64,000 nt of DNA, from assembly GCF_031877795.1 (NCBI RefSeq), contig NC_133971.1, forward strand, positions 85,150,446 through 85,214,445. The letters run 5' to 3'. The translations under genes and the position numbers were made by a program. Within the stretch, counting starts at the first letter, position 1; every line of letters starts with the position of its first letter. The notes under the pieces were generated by a model. That model ran no database searches and was not told the DNA's origin. It worked only from the letters and a program-made list of their open reading frames with translations. Source of the DNA: Strix aluco. Its lineage: Eukaryota > Chordata > Aves > Strigiformes > Strigidae. Positions 21,971 to 34,200 of the stretch are shown in pieces.

Positions 21971-24900
21971 GCTTCGTTATGCTCCCAGGGCAGGATCCAG
22001 GTCTCAGCCCCACTGGTTGACTCACAGCACACCCGTCCGATTGCAAGAGGTTCAAGCACAGAAAGGAAACAGCCACACAGAGAAATCACATTTGTTACAA
22101 GAGGCTTCCTCATTGGAGAGGGAACCTCCGCCAGTGTCAGTGCCACTTTCATTCTTCTCTTCTGAGCACCAGGGCAGCTTCACGCCCCTTTTGCAATTTT
22201 GCTGCTCTCTGATCTCTTGTCTGAGAACCACAGTTTTCAGGCTTTCTGGCAGTAGTAGCTACTAGCCACAACAGCTGGGTTGCCTCCTCTCCTGGAACAG
22301 ATCTCAGCGGTCCCAGAAGGACTTGTGAGCTGTACTGGTTCATGACTGGGGTTTTGCAGGAGGAGGTAGCTTCCATACTCACAGGGTAAAGTCAAGCAGA
22401 GACTACATCAGGACAATCCTCACCTTGATACTACCTGATAAGGATTGTGATAAAAAGGACTTCTGAAGGGCACCGATGATCTTAATTACCTGGCAGTGCA
22501 TGCCATGGGCAGGGAAGCCAAGGTTTTGGTAGAAATGGCTGGGTGCTCAAGACCAGACTGAAAGCAGATGCTCGGGAACAAGCTGAGGAGAGCCCTGGGG
22601 ACCTGGAGCCCAAGTCTTGTGGCAGGTTGTCTTGCCAGCACATGCTGGGAGTGGCAATGACCATGGAGGGATGAGAAGGTGACAGGCATGGCAGTTAGCA
22701 GGGAAAGGGCTGCCAGTGAGACTGTCTGTGCAGCTGGAGGCTGGTGGCATTGGCCATGGCAGCAGAACTGACCATCAGAGGTGGCCCAGGGCAGGAGTTG
22801 ATGAATTTGTGCTCCATCTTCCCCAGCTGCCCAGCAGCCCTTGCTGGATGTGCTTGGCCCACATCCCAGCTGAAACACACAGCTGGGAGAAAAACAAGCC
22901 CTGAAATATCTTCTGAGGCTTTGCAGCAGGGCTGCAGCCCCTTTTGATGGCCTTCCTCTTTATTGTGCTCTTCAGCAAGGCCCGGTACTCCCAAGCCTGG
23001 GGTCAGGCTCTGCTTTCTGCTGATGCACATCCTTTGCTTGATTTGCACACCCTGAAACACCTCCATGCAGCAGCATCAAGCAGGCCAATGTGGGGTGACC
23101 CTCTCCAAATACACTTTCCTCAGCCACCCCAAAAATCTGACCCTGAGCAAAACATGGTAGAAGTCTTGTTTTATGTTTTTTCTGCAATTACGGTACTTGA
23201 GGGCAGATACTCCAGCAGTCTTTTACCTCTCAGGGACAGAGCTAGAGTCTGCCCAGCCACCTTCCTTGTGCCCTCTTATGCTCAGAAAGGCAGTCTCAGT
23301 CTCTCCTCCCTTGTCTGTGTTTCATCTCTTCCTGCAACAGAGCTGGCAGAACCGGTGGTCCCCCCCAGGAACCTGCCTTTTTATTTCCTTTGCTCAGATA
23401 TGAAGTTCACCCATAGAGAGTTTACCATACTCAAACACTCTTGCGCTGGCAGAGGTGCCCTGGGGGATGCAAGTGCACAGGCAGGACCCTGGCATTGCAG
23501 CAGGGCACAGCCTGGGATGTAGCTGTGCTCTGTCTCGAGTGGAAGGTTTGTGGCGTGGGGGGAAGCAACTGCTCCTCTTGCCTCCAGCAACAGCAGAAAG
23601 TCAGACATCACCTCTCCCTGCCCCATGGTGCTTCTGGGCCTTTCAAGAAATAATTAAAGGGCTGCAAAATCCAACTATATCAGTAGGAATAGGTTCCTAT
23701 TTGGAGGATCTTTGGAAAATGAGTAGGGAAATTCCATAAATTAAAAAAGACTAAAAAATCACATCCCCGGTCCCTCTGTGCACCTCTCCTAGCACAGTGG
23801 TTGTCAGCTCCTATGTTAACAGTATATGACATCTCCAAAAGCCCTTCATTACCCCATCTGAAGCCTCAAAACCAATGGAGGAAGTGTGGCCTAAGCAGTT
23901 GCAGGAAGCCCTTTTGTCCTTCACACTTCCCCTTGCCCCGCATCCAAAAAGTCCAGCCTTGAGCATAACCCAGGCTCTTGCACAGAGGACGGAGGAATGT
24001 TGCAAGCTGGTGCCACCTTCCCCACCTTCCCCAGTGGGTTCAGCAGTTACATGCTCTGGTCACACAAGGCAAACCCAAAGCCACAAAGCCAGCTTTGACT
24101 TGTTTGCAACAAGACGGGAACGCAGGTGTCCCTGGGCTTCTTGGTTTGACAGGTCTCACTGCCTCCCCCATGTCTCCCCGCTGCAGAGCACAGCTGGCAG
24201 ATCTGGCATGGCTGGGAGGATGGGTAGGGTGTATTTCAGCCGGGTGTAGGCAGAGACCAACGTCCTGCTGCGATGCCAGGGTCCAGGCATGCTGCCACAG
24301 ACGTGTCCCATTTTGCCACAAACCTTGCAGTGTGTTGGTATTTGAGTCACGTTTAGCAGCAATCTTGCCACCCGGGGGGATGTCACTCCCCTGCTGTGAG
24401 GGCATTCTCTCCTATTGACCCTACAGACTTTGTGGCAGTTTTGGAGCTCTTGAAGTGTTTGCAAAAAGGACTGCTGGCTACTTCTACAGGTTCTCTTTTT
24501 TGTTTGTCTTACTGAGCTTTTACATCTTACCTACCTTTTGTCATCTAGACATGACTCCAGCTCTTTGAAGGGGCTTCTCTGTTTCAAATAACCTCTGACA
24601 CTGGCGGTTAGCCCTGCTGGTTCCTCTCTACTTTTGATACCAGGAGCCCTGAAAGGCTGCCTTAAATCTTTGAAAGGTTGCTGGACACTGTGTGACCATG
24701 CTGCTTCTTTTAGCTTCATTTTATCCAACTTTCCTCATTTCATGCACTTCCCCTTTCTGAAGCTGAAAAAGATGCCATTGGACTTTTCAATCTTTGGTAA
24801 TTATGCAGGGTCATGAAAACAAAGCGTGTTGTGGCTGTCACCCGCGGACAGTCCTTTCCTGAGAACGTGCTCAGCCCAGTCCTGCACAGAGTTCAGTTCC

Positions 24901-25800
24901 CCATCTTCCTCCTTAGCCTTGTGGTGCACGTGGAGGAGCCACATGCCTGACACCTTGTTTACCTCTGCTTGTTATTGCAAGCGAGCCATTTTGATGCTTG
25001 AAGACCAACAGCAGTAGTACTATACCTTGTGTCTCTCTTTTGGTTGGGATCCCTGTTCCAAAAGGTGTATCTGTGGTATAAAGAAGTCTGCATCCTTATT
25101 CTAAAGCAGGCACTCCATCGCTGGCACCATACCTTGGAGAAAGGGCTTCTGCCTGCTGCCTGCAGCTGGCAGTCAGTCCTTGCACCCACATGTGCTACTC
25201 CCCTGCATGCTTCTGGAGAGCACCTGGCTTGCCAGTCCCTACCTAAATCTCCCCCACGCCATCTCCCGTGGACCACAGGCAGCTGCTAGTGTGCAGAGAA
25301 TGGCTCTTGCCCCATGAGCTTTGAAGCGAGGGGAAACAGGGGCTCTGGCCTGTGAAAGCCGCTTGTGGGCAATGGTGCCACTAAAGTTCATTCAGAGAGA
25401 ACCTTGTGGGTTTCATTGTACAGATGGGGGCACTGAGGCAGAGAGGGAGTCAGCGAAGGGGCTGAGGAAGGAAGTCTGCACGGCAGATGATGATTTTAGT
25501 GCTGAGTTCCAGGGCACTGGTGCAACTGCAGCGCTGACCTTCCTCCGGCTGAACAGGAACCAGGCTGTGCCCCAGTGTCTGTTCCTGCCTTAGCTACTGC
25601 CACCGGTGGGGTCACACCAACCAGGGACCTGGGAAGCAGCTCCTGTGACCCCAGGCTGGGACAGCCGCCGTGCAGGGAGCTGGCCTGTCCCCAGGCTATG
25701 CTGCAGATGGGCTAGCATGAAAACTGGACGTTCAGCTGTTTTGAGCATGCACAAAGCTCTCAGATGATAATATGAGCTCATACACAGTTTGATGTCCCCA
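21971..25800. other. Upstream/intergenic region with no recognised gene
   Basis: 5' flank of the RPTP gene. It should hold the promoter and any 5' UTR, but no clear core promoter or CpG-rich block stands out. No gene identified. Confidence 0.5.
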
Positions 25801-26520
25801 TGTCACGAACTGTTCGTAAACAAGAAACTGTTTGCAAAGAGGATGTTTCAAACAACTTGAGTGGGATGCCTTGTGGGGGAGAAGCGGAGCGAGCTCTGCG
25901 GAGGTGGGGTGGTGGGCTGTTTCTTTCCTCCTCCCTCCTGTTGTTGCCCAGAGACAAAACTTGCCTAGCTGCACAGGTGCAGGCCAGAGAAAATGAGAAC
26001 CTTCTGGAACAACCTATTGTGCATGTGTAAGAAAAACTATATAGAGGCAACATCCCATGTGTGTCTTTGTTGACCCACCACCTACAGACCAAGCTGGCTA
26101 CTCTGCGACAGTGTGGGATCCAAGGGTGGTGATTCCCCTTTTCCTATCCCCTCCTCCTCCTCTCTTTTCTACTTCCTCTTTCTGCTCTCTCTCCTTCTTG
26201 CATATATTCATGTGTATAAGTTTTGTACAAATTGAATTGTGATTGGTTGATTGTTGATGGGGTTATTAGGAAAATAGTCTCATCACGAAAGTGCCTTTAT
26301 TCATTCCCCAGAGGGTTATCAGTTGATTGTTGCCAAATTGTCTCCATTCATTCACTAAAGTGGTCAGTTAATAAAGTCACCAGCTCAATTGTTCCTCTGA
26401 GTCATTGTGGTGACTCGGCCGGCCCTGCAACTCTGCCGAGCAGAGACCGGCTCTTCCACCAGCACCGATTCAAATTGGAAAGATTCACCCCTCTCGTAAA
26501 CCACTGCGTGGGACGAGACA
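25801..26520 (+). mobile_element. Solo LTR of an endogenous retrovirus
   Basis: A 720-bp block with inverted ends TGTC...GACA, a TATA-like TATAAG near 26215 and an AATAAA at 26370-26375. Flanks CCCCA and CCCTA look like a 5-bp target duplication with one mismatch. No internal retroviral genes adjoin it, so it reads as a solo LTR. Confidence 0.65.
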
Positions 26521-27156
26521 CCCTAAAGAGATGTGTCAGAGCCACCTGCATGCCCATTCCCACCCTGGCAGCCCCTGCCCTGTATGGCACGGCTGCTGCA
26601 TGGAGCCTTGTGGGATTTGGGGATGTGTCACTGCCTGCTGGGTGAGCACTGGGTCTGGCTGCGCTCCCTTCCTCCAATATATGGGCCTTTCCTTCAGACA
26701 CACACATTCCCGCTTGCACCCCATGCTCCCTTGAGCAGCTGTCTGCCCCTCTGCTGCCCTCAAGCTCAGTGCTGCCTGCAGCCCTTGCAAGAGAAGAGTT
26801 AATCCCAGCAGAGCATGAGCCCATTTTCCACCACACTGACGCTTTCCCACTTGCTCAGCTTTTAGTGCCTTGAAAAGCTGCCATGTTAATGTGGGATCTT
26901 TGTTCTGTGTCAGATGCCATGCAGTCTTTGTGACATGACAGTCACGCTTCTCTGCCAGGCCTCACACAGGCTGCTACCGAGTCTGATGAGACACCCTCTG
27001 CTTTCCCATGAGTCCTGCTGGCTGGCACGGCTTGCAGCTCCGTCCTTAGAAACTGATCATGACATCGTGGCTCAGCCATAGGGTTCCCCCTCTGAAGGCA
27101 GCTGTCCTGCTGGGGCTGGAGACCCCCTAGGCTTTGTGCTCACCGTGGGGCTGCCT

Positions 27157-27277
27157 GTCCTGACTCCATGTGCATCCCTACACCACCTCTCGTGTCTGTC
27201 CTGCCCTGTGTGCATCCTCGTCCCACCTCTCCCTCTGGTCCTGACTCCATGTGTATCCCTGTTCCAGCTGTCCTGTG
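27157..27277 (+). repeat. Short tandem repeat, about 40-bp period, three degenerate units
   Basis: Units beginning GTCCTG at about 27157, 27198 and 27238 repeat a CTGACTCCATGTGCATCC-like text with drift. The surrounding 26521-27735 shows no other feature I can support, apart from possible undetected 5' exons of the FAM166B-like gene. Confidence 0.55.
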
Positions 27278-27735
27278 CAAATGTCCATTTCCATCTCAGT
27301 TCTCCCAGCTTGACAATTTGCTCGTGCTCAGGTGCCTCCTCCCTTCCCAGTCTCCCACAGCAGCCTCGGAGAGCTGCCAGAGTTGCTTCAGCCCTGGCAG
27401 GCATCTGGGGGCCATGGTCACAGTCTTTGCCCTGAAGATGAGCCAGGTCCTGATGACCCGGGTAGAGAAGGTCCAAGGGGACCTGCCAGGAGCCCCTCTC
27501 TAGCACTTGGCACCAGCAGGTCTCTGCCTCTCAGCTGGTGCATGTCCCTCAGGTTGTCATGTGTGTCTGGACTCTCACTGCACCTTCAATCTGCCCCCAG
27601 CCATGCTGTCACCCCATGCCTTTACCTCCCCCACCTCTGGGTCCCACAGTCCCCCACCACTACTCCAAAGCAGACCCCCGTACCATGAATTTAGGCTCCT
27701 CTTTGCTTCCCACATGCTGGATGCTCTGCTCCCAG

Positions 27736-29331
27736 GGTTCACCCCAAGCCCAGCACTTCTTTGCTAAGACCTACTCTGAGATCTGCAAGGAGGCAAGGAG
27801 CAACTTCGCTGAGCAATGGCTGAGAGCTGCCTGCCAGGAGCAGGAGTGGAAGACACTGCTGCTGCTCCAGGACCCTGCACAGGTGACATGAGACAGGCAG
27901 GACTGACTGTACATCTTAGCGCTGGTCCAGAGCTGCCCCTGGCCTCGCTCTGCACCTCAGGACATGTGAGGTGGGCACCGGTGCTGAGGTGGGCACTGGT
28001 GCTGGGGGTGGCAACTGCTCTGTCCTGTGCCCATAGAGGGCAGGAAGATGTGGGGCTGGCCCTGCCAGGCATCCTGCCACCAGAAGGTTGGGAAGGGACT
28101 TTAATTGGTGCAGTAACAAGGCCAGGGACCTGCACTGTTTGCTAGTGAAGGGTTGCTGTGTTTGGGAAACACCCAGGAGGGGTCATGCATACAGCATGAC
28201 AATCTTACCTACTCCCATCTCCTCTGGAGGTGCTCACAAGGCTGTGGGACAGCACCCATCCCTCTCTCCATCACCACCCGCACCCCACAGCACCCACCTT
28301 TCTGCTGCCGTGTCCCAGCTGAAGGGGTGCCAAGGGATGCTGAGCTCAAGGACACACAGCACCTGGTGGCTCCTCTCCCTCCTCAGCCCTATATCCCCAT
28401 CAGGATCCTGCAGCTGACCCATATACATTGCTGTTTGTCTTCCAGCCTTGCAGGCTTCATGGGCTGTCCCATGGTCAGTTCCTGATTGGGACAGGCTATC
28501 TGACAGCCACCAACCAGGACATGCTTGAGTGTAGCTGGATGACCCCGAAGCAGACTTCAGCAGCTGCAAACCCCAAATCCAGCTTCTGACACCCCAACCA
28601 CCCTGCTATGCCTCCCCTGCATCCGAGGCTGCCCTGGCAGCAAGCACCCAGCAAGCAGCTCCGTGTCAGTGCCTGCAGCGCAGGCAGCTGGAAATCCCCT
28701 CTTTTGTCCCAGGGCTGACACAGCACCCCATCCCCTTCCTCATCTGGGCCAGCCCCTGCACGTGGGGAGAACAGACTGGCTCCATGTAATTTGCAAAAGC
28801 CCTGACCACTGGCCCCTCCGAGACGTTAATTAAAACAGACCATGTGCAAGCCCTGGCAGCTGTGTGCCTCTCCAACACAGGACATAGGCTTATGCTGCTT
28901 CATTTCTGGATTGTCTTCAACGTTTTGACTCACCTCACTACTGCAGACCATCTGTCCACGTGGTTGCAACAAATGCCAGCGTGGCATCGTTGCAGCAAAG
29001 GCTGGAGACTCGAGTGGAGCTTTTCCCTTCTCCTGGGAGTTACTGAGATGTAAAGGGAAGGCTTTTGGGGCCATTCCTGCTGGACTTGGAGGTGCAACGC
29101 TTGTGCAAGTTTCAGTTTAAAAGCCCCAGAGCCCTTCCTTGTAAGTGACCCACAGCCACTGAGCTTCATGGCCAGGTTGTCCCAGGCTCTGGGTCCCAGC
29201 CCCACAACCCATCCTTCATCACCTCCTTCCCATGCTGCTCAGACTTCCTCCCACTGCCCATGGGTTCCAAATTCCAGTTTGGCTGCACCTATGAACACCT
29301 TACTGACAACAGCTGGAGCAGACTGAAATGA
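27736..29331 (+). CDS. FAM166B: FAM166B (CIMIP2B)-like gene, partial, possibly decayed
   Basis: FAM166B/CIMIP2B is a ciliary microtubule inner protein built from repeats of a PGYTG-x-P-x(3)-F-x-FG type. Three plus-strand stretches recall the human repeats: 27736-27882 (QAQHFFAKTYSEICKEA versus RAQFIFAKNCSQVWAEA), 28446 to about 28530 (GQFLIGTGYLTATNQ versus ARFLFGSSFPVLTNQ), and 29200-29331 (GSKFQFGCTYEHLTD versus GYKFQFGHTFGHLTH, then a stop). Position and convergent orientation next to RUSC2 match human. The YTG part of the first two repeats sits in another frame or is one residue short, I found no convincing first exon, and no donor for the middle piece gives the right phase. It could be a diverged gene or a pseudogene. 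Confidence 0.6.
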
Positions 29332-29381
29332 CGTGAACTCCTATCTGAAACCTGCTTGGTCCCCTGCCAGCATGCACAAGG

Positions 29382-29387
29382 AATAAA
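29382..29387 (+). promoter_or_regulatory. Poly(A) signal of the FAM166B-like gene
   Basis: AATAAA 50 bp past the predicted stop at 29329-29331, placing cleavage near 29400. Supports a 3' end that is, or was, a transcribed terminal exon. Confidence 0.55.
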
Positions 29388-29641
29388 GACAAGGAACCTT
29401 GAACAACACTGCCTCCCTGAGTCATACCACCATCTGACGATGCGATGTAGTCCCCCCAGCCTGAACTGACAGGTCTGATAGCTAGGGGCAACCTATCTCC
29501 TTCTGAAGGTCTGGTGTCGGCTGTGGTGGAGGCAGAACGAAGCCTGCAGTGTAGCGTCCCAGCACAGGTAACCCTCAGACTCTTCCCAGGGACGGGCTGA
29601 AATCACAAGGCTGTGTAGCAGGGAGCTCAATCAGCACCTTT

Positions 29642-29647
29642 TTTATT
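29642..29647 (-). promoter_or_regulatory. Poly(A) signal of RUSC2
   Basis: TTTATT on the plus strand reads AATAAA on the minus strand, about 1.4 kb past the RUSC2 stop. It would end the transcript near 29620. No other gene lies between. Confidence 0.6.
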
Positions 29648-31073
29648 AATATGCATCATAAATAAAGAAATAAATAAAGGTGAGACACCTCATTCTAACA
29701 GGGAAATACAAATTAAATATGGTGCAATGTCTGCTAAGCGATGTACAAGCAGGAGGTAACCTTGCAAGACCAGGGCCCCTCGCCACGGGGAAGCCAGCCC
29801 AGGCACGATGCTGCGAGCAGCGTCAACCCAGCCAAGGCACCAAATACTGGCATGGCCTTCCTTTTAACACTGTTCCCCACCTGATGGGCAGTCAAAGATC
29901 CCCATCCCAGCAGGCAGCAAGAACATGTCAAGGAAGGGTTGACTGGCATGGCCTCTGCTGAGGACCCCAGGACCCCCAGCAGCCCCTTCTGCTTGTGCAC
30001 AACACTTGGCCTCCCCCACCCCACGGCACTGCTCAGCAAGACCAAAAACCCTCTGCCAAGGAGAGCACCACCCCTCCCTCCCCAGCTCCCCAGCTCCCTC
30101 CGGGAGCACCCCCCCAAGCTACCTGCCAGGAGCACTGCCCCAATTCCAAAGAGCATCCCTAGCCCAGTCAGGGACCCTGCCCTCACCCCCTCCCCTTCAA
30201 CCCCCCTCCACTGAGCATCCCAGGGTTTCCCAGGCACTTGCTCCCTGCTCAGTGTGGAGGGCACAGGGCCACCCCCGAAAGCACCCATCTCCACACAGGG
30301 TGTCACTACCCATCCCGGACCTACATAACACTGAACATCCACGCGCCTTCCTCATGACCCCACGCACCCCTTTGCTCTGCACACACACACGTGCCCCGTC
30401 CCCCTCCCCTGGCCATGGCCAGGCACAGCCCCAGCCCTGCAGCATGGCTGTGCCAGGCCATTTGGCCCAGTACAACCCACCAGGCACCACTGTAACACGT
30501 TAGTACAGGGCTGCTTCAGCGTGGGGGAACCTACCTTGCATCCCTCACCAAGACACAACACAACCCCTCAGCCCAGCCTTGCAGAGACCTTGCCAACGCA
30601 CGGTGCTCCCACCCCTGTGGCTGATGACACCAGGGATGCTGGAGGCTGCAGACTGTGCTGCCACCCCCGGGGAGGGGACAGCCAGCATCCTGCACACTCC
30701 AGCGTGAAACTGAGCCAGGCAGTGGGACAGTGCTGCCCTGGCAGGGACTGCCTGTGTTCCTGCTATGTACGAGTCCACGGCCTGCGGGTGCTGGAGATGC
30801 GTGGGGAGGGGGGCTCAGGCGGTCCCCGGTGTGGCTGCATGCACGGCGATGCCTGGAGAGACGAGGTGCAGCTTGCAGAAGACCCCAGGGGCTGAGTTGG
30901 CCTTTGGCAGCTGCACAAGGAGGAGCAAGAAGGAACCACCTATGGTTACTGTATTCTGTAATGGCAAGAAAGGTAAGAAACTAGCAAGAAGCTGTGTCTG
31001 TTCCTCTGGCAGGGTGGGCTTCCCCGGCGGAGCCTCAGCAGCCCACGGTACTGTGCTTCACCTCCCAGCCACG
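29648..31073 (-). other. RUSC2: RUSC2 3' UTR
   Basis: C-rich on the plus strand. Long open frames here (for example minus 29734-30342) are low-complexity and not protein-like. Extent rests on the poly(A) signal alone. Confidence 0.6.
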
Positions 31074-31254
31074 TCAATAGTCCTCGTCCTCCGGGTGGGT
31101 GACATACATGATGGGCACCAGTCCCTTCTCGGAGCCAAGGCTGCACTGCAGCCAGTCACCATCCACCTTGGAGATGACCTGCAGGATATCCCCTTTGTTG
31201 AAGCTCAGTTGTCCCGCCTCGGTGGCAATGTGATGGCAAAGAGCTTTCACCTCA
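31074..31254 (-). CDS. RUSC2: RUSC2 last coding exon (SH3 and stop)
   Basis: Encodes the SH3 domain ([20 protein letters not shown] to [11 protein letters not shown]) and ends EDEDY then TGA at 31074-31076. Acceptor CCCGCAG|TG in phase 2. Confidence 0.96.
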
Positions 31255-34200
31255 CTGCGGGCAGAGGGAGGGGAGGAAGGGTTAGCTCACCACAGGACAC
31301 TCGCCCCGCTGAAGCCCAGGGACCACTGCGGGCACAGAAAAGTGAGAAAAACACCCCCTGCCTCCCTACCCAGCCAGGCTGTCAGCTGCTGTAAGGAACT
31401 GAAGGCATTAATGCCTCAAACATTCATCGACTCGAAAAACCTGAAGGACAAATTGTGGCCTTTGTGTAATTAGTTATCTGCCTAGGGAAGCACAGAGTAT
31501 ATCAAAGTGTGCACGGCTCCGCTCCCTTGCAGTTTTATAGCTAAATTCCTTAGATAAGCCTCGAATGGGGGAGATGTAGACTGAGTAAAACCACAGGTCT
31601 GGGTTAAGGCCTATAGTTTAACTTATGACTATAGCCTTGAAGAAGAGCTAACTAGTATGCTAATCAGCTGATAAGATGAATTTAAAAGGTGACAGAAAAC
31701 TTTGCTGTGTGTGCACCCACCACCCAAGATTACCGGACCTGAGACAGCGCTGCATCCAGGCGTGGTGATCTGTATTTCTTTGACTCTCTTTCTCTCCTTT
31801 CTTCTTCTCTTCTTTCTTTTCTTTCTTATAGATTTATAAGAGCCCACACTACATTATCCTTTTCCAAGCCCACACTGCATTATCCTTTTCCAAGTTTAAG
31901 CCCTTTCTACCACAAGTAAAACACGTTAACCGATTGTTTGGTGTTGTTTCACCCCAAGTTAACCTGAGGGGATCACAGAACCTTTATGACTCTCTGGGGT
32001 CCCAGTCTGGGTCATAACAGCTGTCCCTCGCTGGCAGATTGCAGAGCTGGGATGGATGGATGCATGAGCTGCATCACTGCCCTGAACCAACCCCTGGTCC
32101 ACGAGTATAAAGGGGTCCAGGCAAACTGCAACAGCCAACCCCAACCCATGTTGTTGTCCCAGCACTTGCAGGATGGCCACACGGTGCCACTCACCAGGGA
32201 GGGTGCGGAGACAGCCCCCGGGCTGGCCGTGCTGTGGGGGGCACTTCAGGTGGCTCTGGCTGTGGGGGCTCCGGCTCAGGAGCTGCTTCTCGCCACATAC
32301 TTGCCCCAACTGTCTGGGCCACCAGCTGGAACACAGACTTGTCCAAGCTCAGCCAGCCAGAGGGCAACCTGCAAGAAGGAGACAGAAACAAGTAGTGGCA
32401 GGGAAGCGTGCCTGGGGGCAAGAGGCAGCTGCTCGCATGGGGAGGTCATGCCTTAGAGGTCTATCTCCTGTGGTCCCCAGGCTGTCTCCTGGCAGGGAGG
32501 ACTCAGCATCCTCCAGACACAACATGGGCTAGACTGGGAAGGACATTTCCAGAGGCCGTAGAAGAAAGGGTACAGATGGAGAGGCAATGTGGGGAGGTCT
32601 CAGCTACATGGGTCAACTTTATGCTTCCTCCTCACCCATTGTGTGCAACAGTCTCTATGTTCTATTCTCCCTTACTACGCACTTTTGGGAGGGAAAAGGT
32701 GATGATGGGGGTGGTCCAGCTGCACCCCTTCCCCAGAGAGGAGGCTTAGGAGCCAAGGCAGTGGTACAGCTCAGGCAGAAGAGAAAAGCCAGTGAGGTGG
32801 ATTGAACAAGGGTAGGAGCCGAAGAGGGGAACAGTGGTGTGGTAGGAAGTGGGAAGGCCAGCAAGCTGGTAGGGCTGGGCAGGGCTAACAGACATCTCTG
32901 TTCACATACTGCCTCTGGTGTACCACTGTGGTGTAGCTCAGCAGTTAGCTATTGAATTGACTTCCACGTGCACTGCTGCAATCCCAGGTTAACCAGCCCT
33001 CTCCAGCCCCAAATCATCCCTGTCCCCTACCTGTTAGGCTGCCTGGGCTCTTTTTGCACCTTCCTGGACCCAAACAAGTGTCCCCACTTGATGGGCTGGC
33101 TGCTGTCTGATGCATTGGTGCTGCTCTCCTCTTGGGGGGCTGCTGCTGCTGCTCCCACTCTTTGCTGAGTCCCCGTCTCCTTCTCCTTGCTATGCTTCAG
33201 CTCTGTAACCACCGAGTCTGGGGGGCTGCCCATCCAGAAGGGCCAGCTCCGTTCCTTCACCTCTTCGCTGACCACTACCTGCTGCGGCTTTTCCAACGGC
33301 TTTTCTACAGCTTCAGGACTTGGCTTGCTGGCAGCCTTGGGCTTCTCCTCCAAGGTGCCTTCAGCAATGGGGCAAGCCTCTGCACCCTCCACCACTCCTT
33401 CGCGGGGGGGTGGTGCCTTCTGGGTCTCCACTGGCTTGGGCACAGCATTCAAAGCCTTCTTCTTCTTCTCATAGCGGATGAACTTTGAGCCTTCAGCTGA
33501 GCCCTCGATGTAAATCTGAGAGCTCTGCATGAGCTGGTACCACCAGCCTGCCTGTTTGTCCTTCTTCCCCTCCCACGTGCTCTCTTGCACCTTCCTCTGT
33601 TCTTCCTCCCTGTCACCGTCTCCGCAGGAGGCCCCTACTCCTTTGACCCTCTCACTCTCAGCTTCCTGGGGGCTGTGGACTGGTGAGATGTCACCATCTC
33701 TGGCACCCACTTTGCATGCTTCAGGGGCGGTGCTGCAGCCATCTGGATCCTCACTGCTGCCCCGTGTCCGCATCAGCTGCAGGGTGGAGTGTGCGGAAAG
33801 CAGCAGGTCCTGCTTCACACGCAGCAGCTCCTTTTGCTGCTGCTGCTCTTTGCCCATCTGCATCAGGTGGTGCTCGAAAAGGAGGTCTAGGTTGAAGGGC
33901 AGCAGGGAAAGAGGCTGGAGCAGGAGCAGGAGCTCCTCGAAAAGAGGCTGGCACACGCTGTGAGACAGGCACAAGAAGCCCACGGGCTGGTAGTGTGCCA
34001 GGACGATATCTGTAGGGCAATAGACATTAATTAGAGGAGAAGCCCTTGCCACCTTTGCCAAGACACACCAAGAAGCTGCTAACGCTTGGGGAAAAGACGT
34101 GGACGCTAGTTTTTTGGTCAGAGGTGTGGCTGCAGTGTGAGGCTCAGCACTGGGTCAGGGGGCACCAGATGCTCTGTGAGCTCTGGGAAAACTGGCCCAG

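Noticed and set aside
24290..24350. Retroviral Gag-like zinc knuckle (CKVCGKMGHVC on the minus strand)
   Set aside because: Spacing is not CX2CX4HX4C and no neighbouring gag or pol text is present.
29734..30342. 202-codon minus-strand frame rich in G, W and L
   Set aside because: Lies in the predicted RUSC2 3' UTR, in C-rich DNA where long chance frames are common; no recognisable motif.
32929..33000. Possible tRNA (TAGCTCAGCAGTTAG resembles an A box)
   Set aside because: No GGTTCGA-type B box, no acceptor-stem pairing and no plausible anticodon arm at the right spacing.
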